Numbered from the stretch's first letter, positions 49,769 through 60,116 are shown. The stretch: DNA of 64,000 nt from Methanobrevibacter sp. UBA412 (GCA_002495685.1 DAGJ01000012.1:14994-78993), one strand, 5' to 3'. Notes: generated by a model not told the origin, from the letters alone. Numbers and translations are program-made.

Positions 49769-52150
49769 CTAAAGTGATTTAGATAAAATTTTTTTAGGAT
49801 TTAATCTAATTGATTCATTATATTCATCGAAATTAGCATCTGCAATAATTTCTATTGATATTCCATTTAAATCTTCAATTTTGCTTTCTAAAACACTTAA
49901 ATCTTCACTATTTTCAAAAATTTGAACAATTTCAGATTTTGTCATTTCTAATAATTCCTCAACTAATTCACCAAAGAAAGTTACGGATATTTCACCAGTA
50001 TCATCTGCAATTCTTGCAGGAATCATTAAAAGATATTTTGGTTTTTCTACTTCTTCACCGCAATAATCACATACATATCCTTTATCTTCATTATTTTCTA
50101 AAGTATTATTACAGCTAGGACATTTTAAAAGTACTAATTTATCACCGTAAGGATCTTTTAATGTTCCATTAATTCTTATATTTATATCATCATCTTCTAA
50201 TGATTCTATACTTTTTTCTTGATAAATAATATCTTTTAATTCATCAAATGTAGGTAAATTATCTAATTCTTCCTCATTTGGGGATATTAAATTTGTATTA
50301 TTTCCAATACTTAATATTATTCTATCATCTCTAAAAGATACACGAGGGTTTTCTATTTTAACTGCACTTCCAACATCAAATTCTTGTAAATTTGTTTTAG
50401 CATCCCATAAACTAGCTTTAATTGAACCAGTATCATCAGCTAAATCTATACTTCTAACCATTCCCGGTGTTCCATCTGTTTTTTGAAATTCATGAATATC
50501 TTGTATATCTAAAATTCTTGCTACAACACGAATATTTTTATCATCTTCATTTAATTCATCGATTTTCTTTTTTTCATATAATGTTTCTTCTAATTCTGCA
50601 AATGAAGGTAAATCTGTGACTTCATCTTCTTTAAGTTCAATTACTCTTGCAGTTTTTCCTATATTGAGTTCTATTTCACTCATTCCAAGTTTAGTTCTAG
50701 CATTCTCAAGTTGAAAAGGTTTACCTAATTGAAGATTAGAATTTATTGCTTTATCATCCCAAAAAGAAACACGAACACTACCAGTTCGATCCGCAAAATC
50801 TGCAGATCTAACAGTGCCTACACTTCCATCATCTCTTTGAAATTCTCTAGAATCATTTAATGATATAACTCTTCCTAAAATATCAACTTCTTCACCATCA
50901 TCATCATCAAAACTTTGAACTTGTTCAATTGGTAAAGGTCCAAGTTTTGATTGTGATTCTTTCAAAGTACTAACCAAATCATCATATCCCTTAGGATCTA
51001 TAACAAATCGTGTGTTCCAATTTGTATTAATTCTATAACCAGATTTAGCATAATCATCATATTCAATATTTCCACCAATAATTTCTACAATATCCCCTTT
51101 GTTAAATTCTAAATTAGTATCATCATTCCATAAAGTCACTCTAATAGAACCTGTATCATCAGCTATTTCTATTGATTTAACATGACCCTCACTACTATCT
51201 TTTCTTTGAAAAGAAATTGTATCTTGTATTTTAGTAATTATCCCTAATATTGTAACATCTTTTTGCTCATGAGCTTCCCCTAACTTGAATAATGTTTCTT
51301 CAAATTCTGGAACATCAAAATCGCCTTTAATTGTTCGACCATCCCAATGAGACAATGATACTTCCCCATTTCTTTCTTTAACATGAGCACCTAATATTTT
51401 TATAGTATCATTCTCATTTAAATCAAGAGTTTCTATTAATTTAACATCTTTATTCCATAAGGTATAAGATATTTTACCAGTAGAATCTTGAATTTCAATG
51501 GAAGTAACTTCCCCTTTTTTACCATTACTATTATATTTTCTAATTTGAGGTATTCTTATTATTCTACCTATTATATTAACTGTTTCATTAGGAACTATAT
51601 CCTTAATCATAGTTATAGGTTCTTCATATCTTGGAAAATCTGGGAAATCATCTGAATTTAAAACTTTCATATTGGATCGAGGTTTTAAATGTACTTCTAA
51701 ACCTCTATAACCATCTTTAGATTCAACATTAGTTATTTGTACAACATCCCCTTCCTTAATGTTTTTAAGATGTTTGATATTTTCTGTCCATAAAACAACT
51801 CGTATATTTCCAGTATCATCAGCAAGTTTCAAGTTACATAATTTACCATCATTTCCTTGTCGAGAGGTAAATTGTTTAACATCAGATATTCCCATGATTC
51901 TACCAGTAAGTGTTAAATCATTAATATTTGCTTCTAATTCATTAATTTTATACTTTGCATGTTTTTCATTAGAAATTGGATCATTATTTTCATCAATAAA
52001 TGTTCCTACAACCATTCGTGCCATATCAATGTCTTTAACAAAACTAACATCTTCATATTCTTTTTTTAGTGAGTCCATTTTCTCTAAAAATTCTTTTTCA
52101 GAGACTTGGTCTTTAACTTTTTCATATTCATCTAATATTTCTTGATCCAT
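49769..52150 (-). CDS. rpa: Replication protein A, large multi-OB-fold form
   Basis: A 793-residue single-stranded DNA-binding protein. At least five OB-fold repeats are seen (about 80-170, 185-275, 290-385, 405-500 and 535-625). Each has a conserved ADDTG or related turn followed by a VxLW or VxFW strand. A sixth OB-like segment near the C-terminus contains a zinc finger (CPSCNNTLENNEDKGYVCDYC). Shine-Dalgarno TGAGGG and a TATA-like TTATATAAAAAC near 52188-52199. Upstream of radA, a partner in repair. Confidence 0.93.
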   Translation of the reverse strand: MDQEILDEYEKVKDQVSEKEFLEKMDSLKKEYEDVSFVKDIDMARMVVGTFIDENNDPISNEKHAKYKINELEANINDLTLTGRIMGISDVKQFTSRQGNDGKLCNLKLADDTGNIRVVLWTENIKHLKNIKEGDVVQITNVESKDGYRGLEVHLKPRSNMKVLNSDDFPDFPRYEEPITMIKDIVPNETVNIIGRIIRIPQIRKYNSNGKKGEVTSIEIQDSTGKISYTLWNKDVKLIETLDLNENDTIKILGAHVKERNGEVSLSHWDGRTIKGDFDVPEFEETLFKLGEAHEQKDVTILGIITKIQDTISFQRKDSSEGHVKSIEIADDTGSIRVTLWNDDTNLEFNKGDIVEIIGGNIEYDDYAKSGYRINTNWNTRFVIDPKGYDDLVSTLKESQSKLGPLPIEQVQSFDDDDGEEVDILGRVISLNDSREFQRDDGSVGTVRSADFADRTGSVRVSFWDDKAINSNLQLGKPFQLENARTKLGMSEIELNIGKTARVIELKEDEVTDLPSFAELEETLYEKKKIDELNEDDKNIRVVARILDIQDIHEFQKTDGTPGMVRSIDLADDTGSIKASLWDAKTNLQEFDVGSAVKIENPRVSFRDDRIILSIGNNTNLISPNEEELDNLPTFDELKDIIYQEKSIESLEDDDINIRINGTLKDPYGDKLVLLKCPSCNNTLENNEDKGYVCDYCGEEVEKPKYLLMIPARIADDTGEISVTFFGELVEELLEMTKSEIVQIFENSEDLSVLESKIEDLNGISIEIIADANFDEYNESIRLNPKKILSKSL

Positions 52151-52460
52151 ACCAAACCCTCAATTGTAATTAAACAATAATTTAAAGTTTTTATATAATA
52201 TGTTTTTTCTAAGAGCATTTGAAAAATAATATATTAAATTAATTTTCAATACCTAAAAAAAATATATTCCTATTACAAAATCAATAAAATTACTGTTCCC
52301 TTTTTTTATTAATCTAAAATGAAAACATTTTATAATTAATAAAAAAATTTAATATAAAATATTTAATATTAATTATATTTTTTATATATTTTAATTTTAT
52401 TTATTATTAAAAGTAATCTAAATAAAAAAACTATCCTAAAAAATAGAAGAAAAAAGAAAA
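52151..52460. other. Non-coding gap at the boundary of the surface-polymer cluster
   Basis: A 310-base AT-rich gap without a gene. It contains the RPA promoter-like element near 52188-52199 and T-tracts (minus strand) around 52420-52458 that may terminate the surface-polymer transcripts. It marks the change from replication/repair genes to cell-envelope genes. Confidence 0.45.
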
Positions 52461-53864
52461 TTAATAAGCATTTTTATTACTTTTAAAAACTGTTTTGAAA
52501 AGTATAATTACATCCAAACCAAAATGCCAATTTTCTACATATTCAATATCATATTGTATACGTTTGTTAATAGATGTATTGCCTCTACATCCATGTATTT
52601 GAGCCCAACCTGTTAATCCAGGGCGAACTTGATGTTTAACCATATATTTAGGTATTTCTTTTCTAAATTTATCCACAAAATATGGTCTTTCTGGTCTTGG
52701 ACCCACAACACTCATATCCCCTTTTAATACATTGAAAAACTGTGGAAGTTCATCAATGCTTGTTTTTCTAATAAAATCGCCAACTTTAGTTTTTCTGGAA
52801 TCATTAGGAGTAGTCCATCCAGTTTCTTCATCTTTTTCACTTTGAACTTTCATGCTTCGAAACTTATACATTATAAAAGGTTTTCTTTTATAACCTATTC
52901 TTTCCTGTTTAAAAATAATGGGTCCTGGAGATTCAATTTTAATTGCAATAGCAGTTAATAGCATTATTGGAGAAGTGATAATGATTGCTATTATAGAAAT
53001 CAAAATATCTTCAACAACTTTTAAAAACTTATTAAATGTATCATCTAAAGGAACATAGCGAATATTTATAATTGGTAAATCATCAATCATATCCACAGAA
53101 GGTTTAGCTGGAAGATATTTATAATAATCTGGGAGAATTTCCGCTTTGATTCCAGCATTTTCACATATATCAACTAATTCAGTTAATTTAGGAAAATATT
53201 CTAAAGATATAGCTATAACAACCCTATCAAAATTATGTTTTGTTAATATAGGTTCTAAATCATTGAAAGTTCCAACAAATCTGGTTCCTTCAATTTCTTG
53301 ACCCAAATGTTCTTTTCGACCTAATAATCCTCTAACAGAATATCCTAAATATTTTTTTGCCTTGATTTTTTTAATAAAAGTAAAAGCCAAATCATTATCG
53401 CCAACAACTAGAATATGTTTCAAATTATGATCTTTTGACCTAATCAATCTTAACATTGCACGAATTAATGCTCTTTCAATAATACCATAAATTATACCAA
53501 ATATACCTAAAAGAAATAAGAGTATTCTTGAAAAATCAGGTTGATTAATAAGAAATAAGAAAGCTACTAAGACCATAAAAGACATTAAATTTGCTTTAAT
53601 AATAGATGTTGCTTCTGAAAAAATTGATTTTTGATTTCTAAATGGTTTATATAATCCAAAAAAGTAGAAAAATAAGAGATAAACTGGTATTACTGCAAAT
53701 AAAGTAAATATGAAATAAGATCCAAAACCAAGATATCCTCCAATAGGTCCAAATATGGTTGTTTTAAATCTAATATAAAATGCAGTAAGTAATGCAAATA
53801 AAATTATTACAACATCTGTTAAAACTAATATCGCATTTAAAAATTGTTGATTTTGTTTAATCAT
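52461..53864 (-). CDS. Polyprenyl-phosphate glycosyl-1-phosphate transferase
   Basis: A 467-residue membrane protein of the WcaJ/CpsE type. Four N-terminal membrane helices (about 10-115), a central Rossmann-like domain (HILVVGDNDLAFTFIKKI) and a fifth helix near 285 precede the catalytic bacterial-sugar-transferase domain, with KQERIGYKRKPFIMYKFRSM, TSIDELPQFFNVLKGDMSVVGPRPERP and LTGWAQIHG. It transfers a sugar-1-phosphate to a polyprenyl phosphate and so begins surface-glycan assembly. Last gene of the minus-strand cluster. Shine-Dalgarno AAGTGGAAT. Confidence 0.92.
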   Translation of the reverse strand: MIKQNQQFLNAILVLTDVVIILFALLTAFYIRFKTTIFGPIGGYLGFGSYFIFTLFAVIPVYLLFFYFFGLYKPFRNQKSIFSEATSIIKANLMSFMVLVAFLFLINQPDFSRILLFLLGIFGIIYGIIERALIRAMLRLIRSKDHNLKHILVVGDNDLAFTFIKKIKAKKYLGYSVRGLLGRKEHLGQEIEGTRFVGTFNDLEPILTKHNFDRVVIAISLEYFPKLTELVDICENAGIKAEILPDYYKYLPAKPSVDMIDDLPIINIRYVPLDDTFNKFLKVVEDILISIIAIIITSPIMLLTAIAIKIESPGPIIFKQERIGYKRKPFIMYKFRSMKVQSEKDEETGWTTPNDSRKTKVGDFIRKTSIDELPQFFNVLKGDMSVVGPRPERPYFVDKFRKEIPKYMVKHQVRPGLTGWAQIHGCRGNTSINKRIQYDIEYVENWHFGLDVIILFKTVFKSNKNAY

Positions 53865-53995
53865 TGAATAATTCCACTTTTTTTATAATTTAAATTAAAT
53901 CAATATAAAAGAATTTATTATTTAATTCTATATAAAAACCTTTATTTTAATATATTTATTTATAAAAACCTAAAAATTTTAATTAAAAAAATAGA

Positions 53996-55102
53996 TTAAA
54001 TAGCGCCTGTGAATTTTTTGAAAAATGGAATCTTACTAAGCACTAACATTGCTACCCAAGCTACTAAGAATAAAACTAATGACAATATTGGAATTGAAAT
54101 TAGTGCATTCATAGAAGCAAAATCTACATTCATTACCCATAACAATTTAAATAGCAATAAATGACTTAAATAAATACCAAAAGAGAAAATACTAATAGAT
54201 AATATAATATTTGCTGATTTTCCTTCACTGAAATAAGTTGTAATATTGTTTTTAGTTATTGAATTAAAATTAATATTTTTAAATATTAAAAATAAACTAA
54301 TAGCTTGAAAAACGGTTGTTAAATCATAATAATCTATTCCTTGGAATGAACCTGCAATAAGTGAATTATTATATATCATGAAAACTTTAAGAATTGTTGA
54401 AATAATTAATACACCAACCCATAAATAATTATTTTGGGAAAGTTTAGTTTTTGTATTGTGTAAATAATATCCTAAAATAAAATATCCTAAAGGTCCGGCA
54501 AAATATCTTAAATCTATATTAACATAAGGTAACTTGAATGTTGTAAAAACACATGTTACAAGCCAGATAATTAAAAAGTATTTCACTTCATCAAATGATG
54601 AATTTTTAATCCATTTATTAATAATTGGAGTTATAAGATAAACGCTTAAAATCATCCATACAAACCAAAAGTGATTTAAATAACCAGGTTGTCCTAAAAA
54701 CATGTTAATTATAAATGATATAATTGAAATAATTGAATTATAATCTGGTACTTTACCTTCAGTAAAACCAAAGACGAAACTAAAGATTACATAAACACTT
54801 CCCCAAAATAAAAATGGAATTAATATACGGGAAAATCTTTTTTCAATGAATCCCTTAAAATTATAGTCCCGATTAAGTAGTAATGTTCCAGAAATCATTA
54901 TAAATATAGGTATTGATATTTTTGCAAAAGTACTGTAAAAATCTGCAAATAACCAATTAATATTTACAGGAGAGTGTATTAATGTTTCAGCAGAAACATG
55001 ACCCACAACAACTAAAAATATTGCAAAAGCTTTTAAAAAATCTAAATAAAAAATTCTTTTTGAGCTAACTTTACCTGGTATTAATATATTTTTCAATTGC
55101 AT
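53996..55102 (-). CDS. Membrane acyltransferase, acyltransferase-3 family
   Basis: A 368-residue protein with about ten hydrophobic helices and the family start FYLDFLKAFAIFLVVVGH containing the conserved His. It probably O-acetylates a surface glycan or teichoic-acid-like polymer, which fits its location. No Shine-Dalgarno is evident before the ATG; a TATA-like GTTTATATTATACC near 55166-55178 lies upstream, so it may have its own promoter. Confidence 0.87.
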   Translation of the reverse strand: MQLKNILIPGKVSSKRIFYLDFLKAFAIFLVVVGHVSAETLIHSPVNINWLFADFYSTFAKISIPIFIMISGTLLLNRDYNFKGFIEKRFSRILIPFLFWGSVYVIFSFVFGFTEGKVPDYNSIISIISFIINMFLGQPGYLNHFWFVWMILSVYLITPIINKWIKNSSFDEVKYFLIIWLVTCVFTTFKLPYVNIDLRYFAGPLGYFILGYYLHNTKTKLSQNNYLWVGVLIISTILKVFMIYNNSLIAGSFQGIDYYDLTTVFQAISLFLIFKNINFNSITKNNITTYFSEGKSANIILSISIFSFGIYLSHLLLFKLLWVMNVDFASMNALISIPILSLVLFLVAWVAMLVLSKIPFFKKFTGAI

Positions 55103-55263
55103 GGAAATCGGTTTATTAAAAATTTTAAAAAATTAATTATTCTAATATAACTATTAAATAAGGTATAATATAAACATATCGAATTTATAGCTTGTTAAAA
55201 ATTAGTTAATTACTTATTTATTATTCATTGAAAAAAAATTTAAGGATAAGTAAACATTCCAAA

Positions 55264-56133
55264 TTAATTCGTTTTAAATAAATTTAAAATTAATTTTACA
55301 ATAAATTGAAAAAAAATTCCAAAATATACAATAAAATTTACAATAACAGAATACTTTTTTGTATAATGTTTTTTATAAAATATATACATTGATTTATGAA
55401 ATTCATATACCAATTTAAAACTTTTTTTACTACTAGAACCTTTATAATGTATAATTTCGCTTTTACCAAAATAAATTATTTTCCACCCAGATTCTTTAAT
55501 TCTGTAACACCAATCAATATCTTCACCATACATAAAATAATCTTCATCAAGAAGACCAACTTGATTTATTACTTCCATTTTAACTAACATGAAAGCGCCG
55601 ACTAAACAATCGATTTCATAAACTCCATTGTTATCTAAATCATCTAAGTTATAATTATTTATATCTGAATTTTTATTAGGAATGTGAAATAATTTATAAA
55701 ATGAGTTTATTGGATTTGGAAAACTACGTTTACATGCTTTATCCAACTCTCCATTTGGAAGAGAAACTTTACATCCTAAAGCCCCAACATCAGGATAGCT
55801 TTTAATATAATTTAAACATTGATTTAAAACATCACCCTTAATTATAGTATCAGAATTTAAAAGCAAGACATATTTAGAGCTTGATTTTTTAATAGCTAAA
55901 TTATTTGCATATGCAAATCCCATATTAGAATTATTTTTTATAAAAATTATTTTATGATTTTTTACTTCTTTAAAGAAAGTTTTCTCTAATTTTTCTAAAC
56001 TACCATCATCAGATTTATTATCTACTATTATAATATTATAAGTAAAATTGGGATTACTAAGCAATATTGAATTTATTGAATTTTTTGTTAATTCATATGT
56101 CCTAAAATTAACTATTATTATTGATAAATCCAT
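55264..56133 (-). CDS. GT2-family glycosyltransferase
   Basis: A 289-residue GT-A glycosyltransferase of the rhamnosyl/hexosyl type. DLSIIIVNFRTYELTKNSI opens the nucleotide-binding fold, LLLNSDTI contains the DxD-like motif, and EDIDWCYRIKESGWKIIYFG is conserved. A hydrophobic C-terminal segment (about 268-289) may associate with the membrane. It adds a sugar to the growing polymer or linkage unit. 35 bases after the next GT2 gene; GGATGGGG Shine-Dalgarno. Confidence 0.88.
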   Translation of the reverse strand: MDLSIIIVNFRTYELTKNSINSILLSNPNFTYNIIIVDNKSDDGSLEKLEKTFFKEVKNHKIIFIKNNSNMGFAYANNLAIKKSSSKYVLLLNSDTIIKGDVLNQCLNYIKSYPDVGALGCKVSLPNGELDKACKRSFPNPINSFYKLFHIPNKNSDINNYNLDDLDNNGVYEIDCLVGAFMLVKMEVINQVGLLDEDYFMYGEDIDWCYRIKESGWKIIYFGKSEIIHYKGSSSKKSFKLVYEFHKSMYIFYKKHYTKKYSVIVNFIVYFGIFFQFIVKLILNLFKTN

Positions 56134-56168
56134 TTTTTCCCCATCCTTATAATATTTTTAAAGAAAAT

Positions 56169-57140
56169 TTATTTTTTAAATAATTTAATAGTGTTAACTA
56201 TTAATTTCCACTCAATTTTAAAATAATTTTTAAAATTTTTATTTTGATAATGAACTTTTCTTATTTTACTTTTATCATTTAATCCTTCTTTAATACCAGT
56301 TAAATAGACCTTCCCAAAACCTTTTTTAACAAAAAATAAATATTTTATTAAAAAACCTAAAAAAATAAATGCTATGTTAATTATTTTTTGAGGAATTGGA
56401 AGATTTTTATAAATTACTAAAACATTATTTCGAGCAGATAAACGAATTTTAAATTCATTATATTTAGATCCACTACTTCCACTCCCAATATGATAAACTA
56501 TTGATTCAGGACAATATACATTTTTATATCCATTAATTTGTGCTCTGTAAGCTAAATCAACATCTTCCATGTAAGCAAAAAAATTTTCATCAAAACAGCC
56601 TAATTTTATTACTAAGGATCTTTTATATAAAGCTGCACCTGCACAACTACTAAATGTCTCTCTTTCTTTAGTATATTTATTTATATTTTGACCATTACCT
56701 ACTTTTTTTGTATAAGCTAATAAAGTATATTCATCTCCAGCATCATCTATTAAATTCCTATTATTAAATTGAATCATTTTTGATGCTGATGAAAATATGA
56801 AATCATCTTTTGTAATACAATTTATCAAAGGAGATATAGAGTTATTATTTAATTCAACATCATTATTTAAGAATAATAATAATTCAGATTGTGCTATTTT
56901 TATTCCCTGATTTGTTGCCTTTGCAAAACCTAAATTTTCTTTATTTTGGATTAAAATAATTTGTAAGGGATAATCTAAATTCTTTTGATAGTCTTTTATA
57001 ATGTTCACACTATTATCTGTTGAACCATTATCAACAATGATAACTTCTCTTATATGTTTATTTTGACTGATTAAAGATTCAAAATATATATTTAAAAAAT
57101 TTTCACCATTATAATTTGGGGTTATAATTGAAACTTTCAT
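56169..57140 (-). CDS. GT2-family glycosyltransferase
   Basis: A 323-residue protein with KVSIITPNYNGENFLNIYFESL, a catalytic LLFLNNDVEL and the late YMEDVDLAYRAQINGYKN motif, characteristic of GT2 enzymes. Residues about 250-275 are hydrophobic. Sugar donor and acceptor are not predictable. It is 23 bases downstream of the third GT2 gene, with TAGGTTAAT as Shine-Dalgarno. Confidence 0.88.
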   Translation of the reverse strand: MKVSIITPNYNGENFLNIYFESLISQNKHIREVIIVDNGSTDNSVNIIKDYQKNLDYPLQIILIQNKENLGFAKATNQGIKIAQSELLLFLNNDVELNNNSISPLINCITKDDFIFSSASKMIQFNNRNLIDDAGDEYTLLAYTKKVGNGQNINKYTKERETFSSCAGAALYKRSLVIKLGCFDENFFAYMEDVDLAYRAQINGYKNVYCPESIVYHIGSGSSGSKYNEFKIRLSARNNVLVIYKNLPIPQKIINIAFIFLGFLIKYLFFVKKGFGKVYLTGIKEGLNDKSKIRKVHYQNKNFKNYFKIEWKLIVNTIKLFKK

Positions 57141-57163
57141 TTAATTAACCTAATACTTAAATT

Positions 57164-58192
57164 TTAGATGCTGTTTTTAAATGTTTTCCATAAAATATAA
57201 TAAATTTTAGGACTTATTAAAAATATTTCTGTTTTAAATAAAAACAATAAGTCAGTTTTTTCATAAGGCTTAAAACCTCTAAGTTTTCTAACATAATCTA
57301 TTTCTTTCATTTTATCCATTACTTTATTAAACGGATAATTTTTATAAAATAAATACATTAAATTTCCAAATATAGCTTTGGGTATCCTATAATTAGTGAT
57401 TAAATCTATTAACTCTTCAACATAAGGATAATTAATTAATTCTTCTTTTGGCATATTATAATCATGATAATATATTGCTAAATTTTCTAATATTTTTATA
57501 AAATTAAATCTTTCAAGAAAACTTTGAGATGTTGAAGATGAACTATTTTGTAAATAGAAATAACTTGGTTTAGCAGTATAACCTACTTTTTTAACATGAA
57601 TTAATGATTTTAATGCAAATTCAGTGTCTTCACCATAGGATACATTAGCAGTGAATCTTAAACCATTTTCATCTAAAATTTGTTTATCATACATTATCTG
57701 ACAAAATCTAAATGGGATTTTCATCATTAATTCTTGTTTTATTAAATCATAATTCCCTATAATAGATTTACCCTTAATAGAATCATATGCTGTTGGTTTG
57801 GTTAGTACTACTCCATCTTGACTAATTATTAACATTTGAGTAAAAGAAAAATCGCAATCTTTTTCTATTATTGATTCATATAACCATTTAATATGATTTT
57901 TACCAATATAATCATCCCCATCCAAAAAAACTATATATTTTCCTTTAGCCAAATCTAAACCTTTGTTTCTAGCTGTACTAACTCCTTTATTTTCTTGATA
58001 AAAAATTTGAAAAGGAATATTAGATTGAGATAGTAAATTATCAACTTTTTCTATACTATCATCATATGATCCATCATTAATAATAATAACTTCAAAATCA
58101 TTGAAAGTTTGGTTTATAAGAGATAATAATGTATTTTCTATGTAATTAGAATTGTTAAAAACTGGTATTATAACACTAACTTTTGGATTCAT
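57164..58192 (-). CDS. GT2-family glycosyltransferase, CPS/teichoic-acid type
   Basis: A 342-residue protein starting MNPKVSVIIPVFNNSNYIEN, with VIIINDGSYDDS and the DGDDYIG catalytic motif (about 92-98). The C-terminal part (about 220-342) resembles the helical regions of glycosyltransferases from teichoic-acid and capsule clusters. It follows tarJ at 27 bases, with GGAGATATTTA as Shine-Dalgarno, tying it to polyol-phosphate polymer synthesis. Confidence 0.87.
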   Translation of the reverse strand: MNPKVSVIIPVFNNSNYIENTLLSLINQTFNDFEVIIINDGSYDDSIEKVDNLLSQSNIPFQIFYQENKGVSTARNKGLDLAKGKYIVFLDGDDYIGKNHIKWLYESIIEKDCDFSFTQMLIISQDGVVLTKPTAYDSIKGKSIIGNYDLIKQELMMKIPFRFCQIMYDKQILDENGLRFTANVSYGEDTEFALKSLIHVKKVGYTAKPSYFYLQNSSSSTSQSFLERFNFIKILENLAIYYHDYNMPKEELINYPYVEELIDLITNYRIPKAIFGNLMYLFYKNYPFNKVMDKMKEIDYVRKLRGFKPYEKTDLLFLFKTEIFLISPKIYYILWKTFKNSI

Positions 58193-58219
58193 TAAATATC
58201 TCCTTTTATTTCATGATTT

Positions 58220-59245
58220 TTATTTATTCCAAACTAAAACAGTTTTACCAAAATTTGAATTAAAATCTTTATCAAATGCTTTAGTAATATCATTTAAATT
58301 ATTTATCTCAATTGTTTCATTGATAATATTTTCTAAGTATTCTAATATTTTTGGATTTTCTTTAAATAAATTAATAGCCCCTAAGAAATCTTTTCTACCA
58401 CTACGTGTTGTTCCAAACAATATTAATCCTTTCTCTAAAATCATTCTAGTGTTAATTTGAATAGGATATTCAGATACTCCAAGTATAGAAATAGTGCCTT
58501 CCGGATTTATTAAATCTATAATTTGGGATATTGCGGACTGAGAATTTAATCCCCCTACAGCTTCAAATGCATGATCAATAGTTAAATCCTTTGGTATTTC
58601 ATTGATTTTATAAGTTTTATCAACAAATGAAAACATTTCCAATTTTTCATCATTAACCCCAAAAACTATTATCTTTGAATTGGGAAATATAATTTTTAAG
58701 AGAAGAGAAGTGATATAACCTAAATTACCATCACCCCAAATACCTATAATATTTTTATTTTTATTAGAATGTTTTTTAAATCTCAATATTGCTTGATAAC
58801 TAACTGTAACAAGTTCAGTGAATGCTAAAACATTAAGATTACAATTATTAGGTATTTTAATTAATCTATCTGGTTTTAATGATACATAATCTTCCATGAA
58901 TCCATCATAACCACTAGATCTAAATTTACTAGAAGTTAAATAATTTTCAGCAATAACTTTATCATTTTCTATGGGAATATTAGGAATCATAACCACATTA
59001 TCACCAACATTAAAATGACCAGTCCCATCTTTAATTACTTTACCTACACCTTCATGTATTAAAGCCATTGGAAGTTTATTATTTAATACTTCTGGAACCC
59101 TACTACCTTGATAATATCTTTGATCTGCATTACAAATTGACAAGTGAGTTGGACGAACTATAACCTCATTTTCCAAATCATTTATTTCTCCGTAAACCTC
59201 TTCAAATAACTTTGGAGAAACAAGTCTATATATAATATTAATCAT
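58220..59245 (-). CDS. tarJ: Ribulose-5-phosphate reductase, TarJ-like (ribitol-5-phosphate dehydrogenase)
   Basis: A 341-residue medium-chain zinc alcohol dehydrogenase relative. SICNADQRYYQGS (Cys38), LIHEGVGKV, AENYLTSSKFRSSGYDGFM and GIWGDGNLGYITSLL closely follow bacterial TarJ. TarJ reduces ribulose 5-phosphate to ribitol 5-phosphate with NADPH for CDP-ribitol. I place the start at the ATG at 59245, where homologues begin (MINIIYRLVSPK), preceded by GGTGGTATTTG; the longer frame begins inside tarI. It lies 22 bases after the tarI stop, as in bacterial tarIJ pairs. Confidence 0.88.
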   Translation of the reverse strand: MINIIYRLVSPKLFEEVYGEINDLENEVIVRPTHLSICNADQRYYQGSRVPEVLNNKLPMALIHEGVGKVIKDGTGHFNVGDNVVMIPNIPIENDKVIAENYLTSSKFRSSGYDGFMEDYVSLKPDRLIKIPNNCNLNVLAFTELVTVSYQAILRFKKHSNKNKNIIGIWGDGNLGYITSLLLKIIFPNSKIIVFGVNDEKLEMFSFVDKTYKINEIPKDLTIDHAFEAVGGLNSQSAISQIIDLINPEGTISILGVSEYPIQINTRMILEKGLILFGTTRSGRKDFLGAINLFKENPKILEYLENIINETIEINNLNDITKAFDKDFNSNFGKTVLVWNK

Positions 59246-59267
59246 CAAATACCACCAATATTTTATA

Positions 59268-59972
59268 TTATTCTTCATTAAGAATTGAATTAGCTACTTT
59301 TAAATCATATGGATATGTAATTTTAATATTAGTTACTTCCCCATTAACTAAAAAAACATCCTCATTATTCATGATAAAAATCTTTGCAGCATCAGTTAAA
59401 ATTGATTTTTCATTATTAGATAATTTATTGTAAAGTTCTTTCAATTTGAGAATTTTAAAAGATTGGGGTGTTTGACCTTGATACATATTTATTCTATTTG
59501 GAATATCACTAACAAATTGACCGTTTAAACTTTGAACAATTGTATCAGATGCAGGAATTATAGTATCACACGCACCATACTTAATTACAGCATTAATATT
59601 ATCTTCAATGATCCTATGTGTAACAAATGGTCTTACTGAATCATGAGTAACAATGATATCTTCAGAATTAATTGAAAAATTAGATTCAATGTAATTAATA
59701 GCTTTCATAATAGTTTCATTTCTTACATTTCCTGCTTCAATAACTATTATATTTTGATTATCCTTTATGTATTTATTAATAAGATCTTTAGTATAATTAA
59801 TCCATTGCTTTGGACATAAAACAATGATTTTATTAAAATTAGGATTAATATAAAATTTTTCTATAGTGTGAATTATTATAGGTTTATTTCCTAAGAAAAG
59901 AAATTGTTTAGGTTTATCTACATTTCCCATTCTAATTCCAGTTCCACCTGCTAAAATAGCCGCAAATATCAT
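59268..59972 (-). CDS. tarI: Ribitol-5-phosphate cytidylyltransferase, TarI-like
   Basis: A 234-residue IspD/TarI-family cytidylyltransferase, with MIFAAILAGGTGIRMG and PKQFLFLGNKPIIIHT binding CTP. Archaea make isoprenoids by the mevalonate route, so IspD activity would be out of place. The adjacent TarJ makes CDP-ribitol formation the likely role. The ATG at 59972 is preceded by GGTGAAAAAC. The C-terminal segment (TNIKITYPYDLKVANSIL) is as in bacterial TarI. Confidence 0.9.
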   Translation of the reverse strand: MIFAAILAGGTGIRMGNVDKPKQFLFLGNKPIIIHTIEKFYINPNFNKIIVLCPKQWINYTKDLINKYIKDNQNIIVIEAGNVRNETIMKAINYIESNFSINSEDIIVTHDSVRPFVTHRIIEDNINAVIKYGACDTIIPASDTIVQSLNGQFVSDIPNRINMYQGQTPQSFKILKLKELYNKLSNNEKSILTDAAKIFIMNNEDVFLVNGEVTNIKITYPYDLKVANSILNEE

Positions 59973-60116
59973 GTTTTTCACCATTAAATAAAAAGTTCTT
60001 TAAACTCAAAATAACAAAGTTTATAGAATATATTATCTTAATTATGTTTTTCATTATAAATAATATTTATATTTATTATATTGAATCCTTAAAAATAGGG
60101 TTTTAAAATTTTGTAA

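Noticed and set aside
59246..59278. Longer TarJ beginning inside tarI
   Set aside because: TarJ relatives start at the internal MIN..., which has a good Shine-Dalgarno; the extra 11 residues are unlike the family.
59268..59972. IspD of the MEP isoprenoid pathway
   Set aside because: Archaea use the mevalonate pathway and the gene is paired with tarJ and a CDP-polyol transferase.
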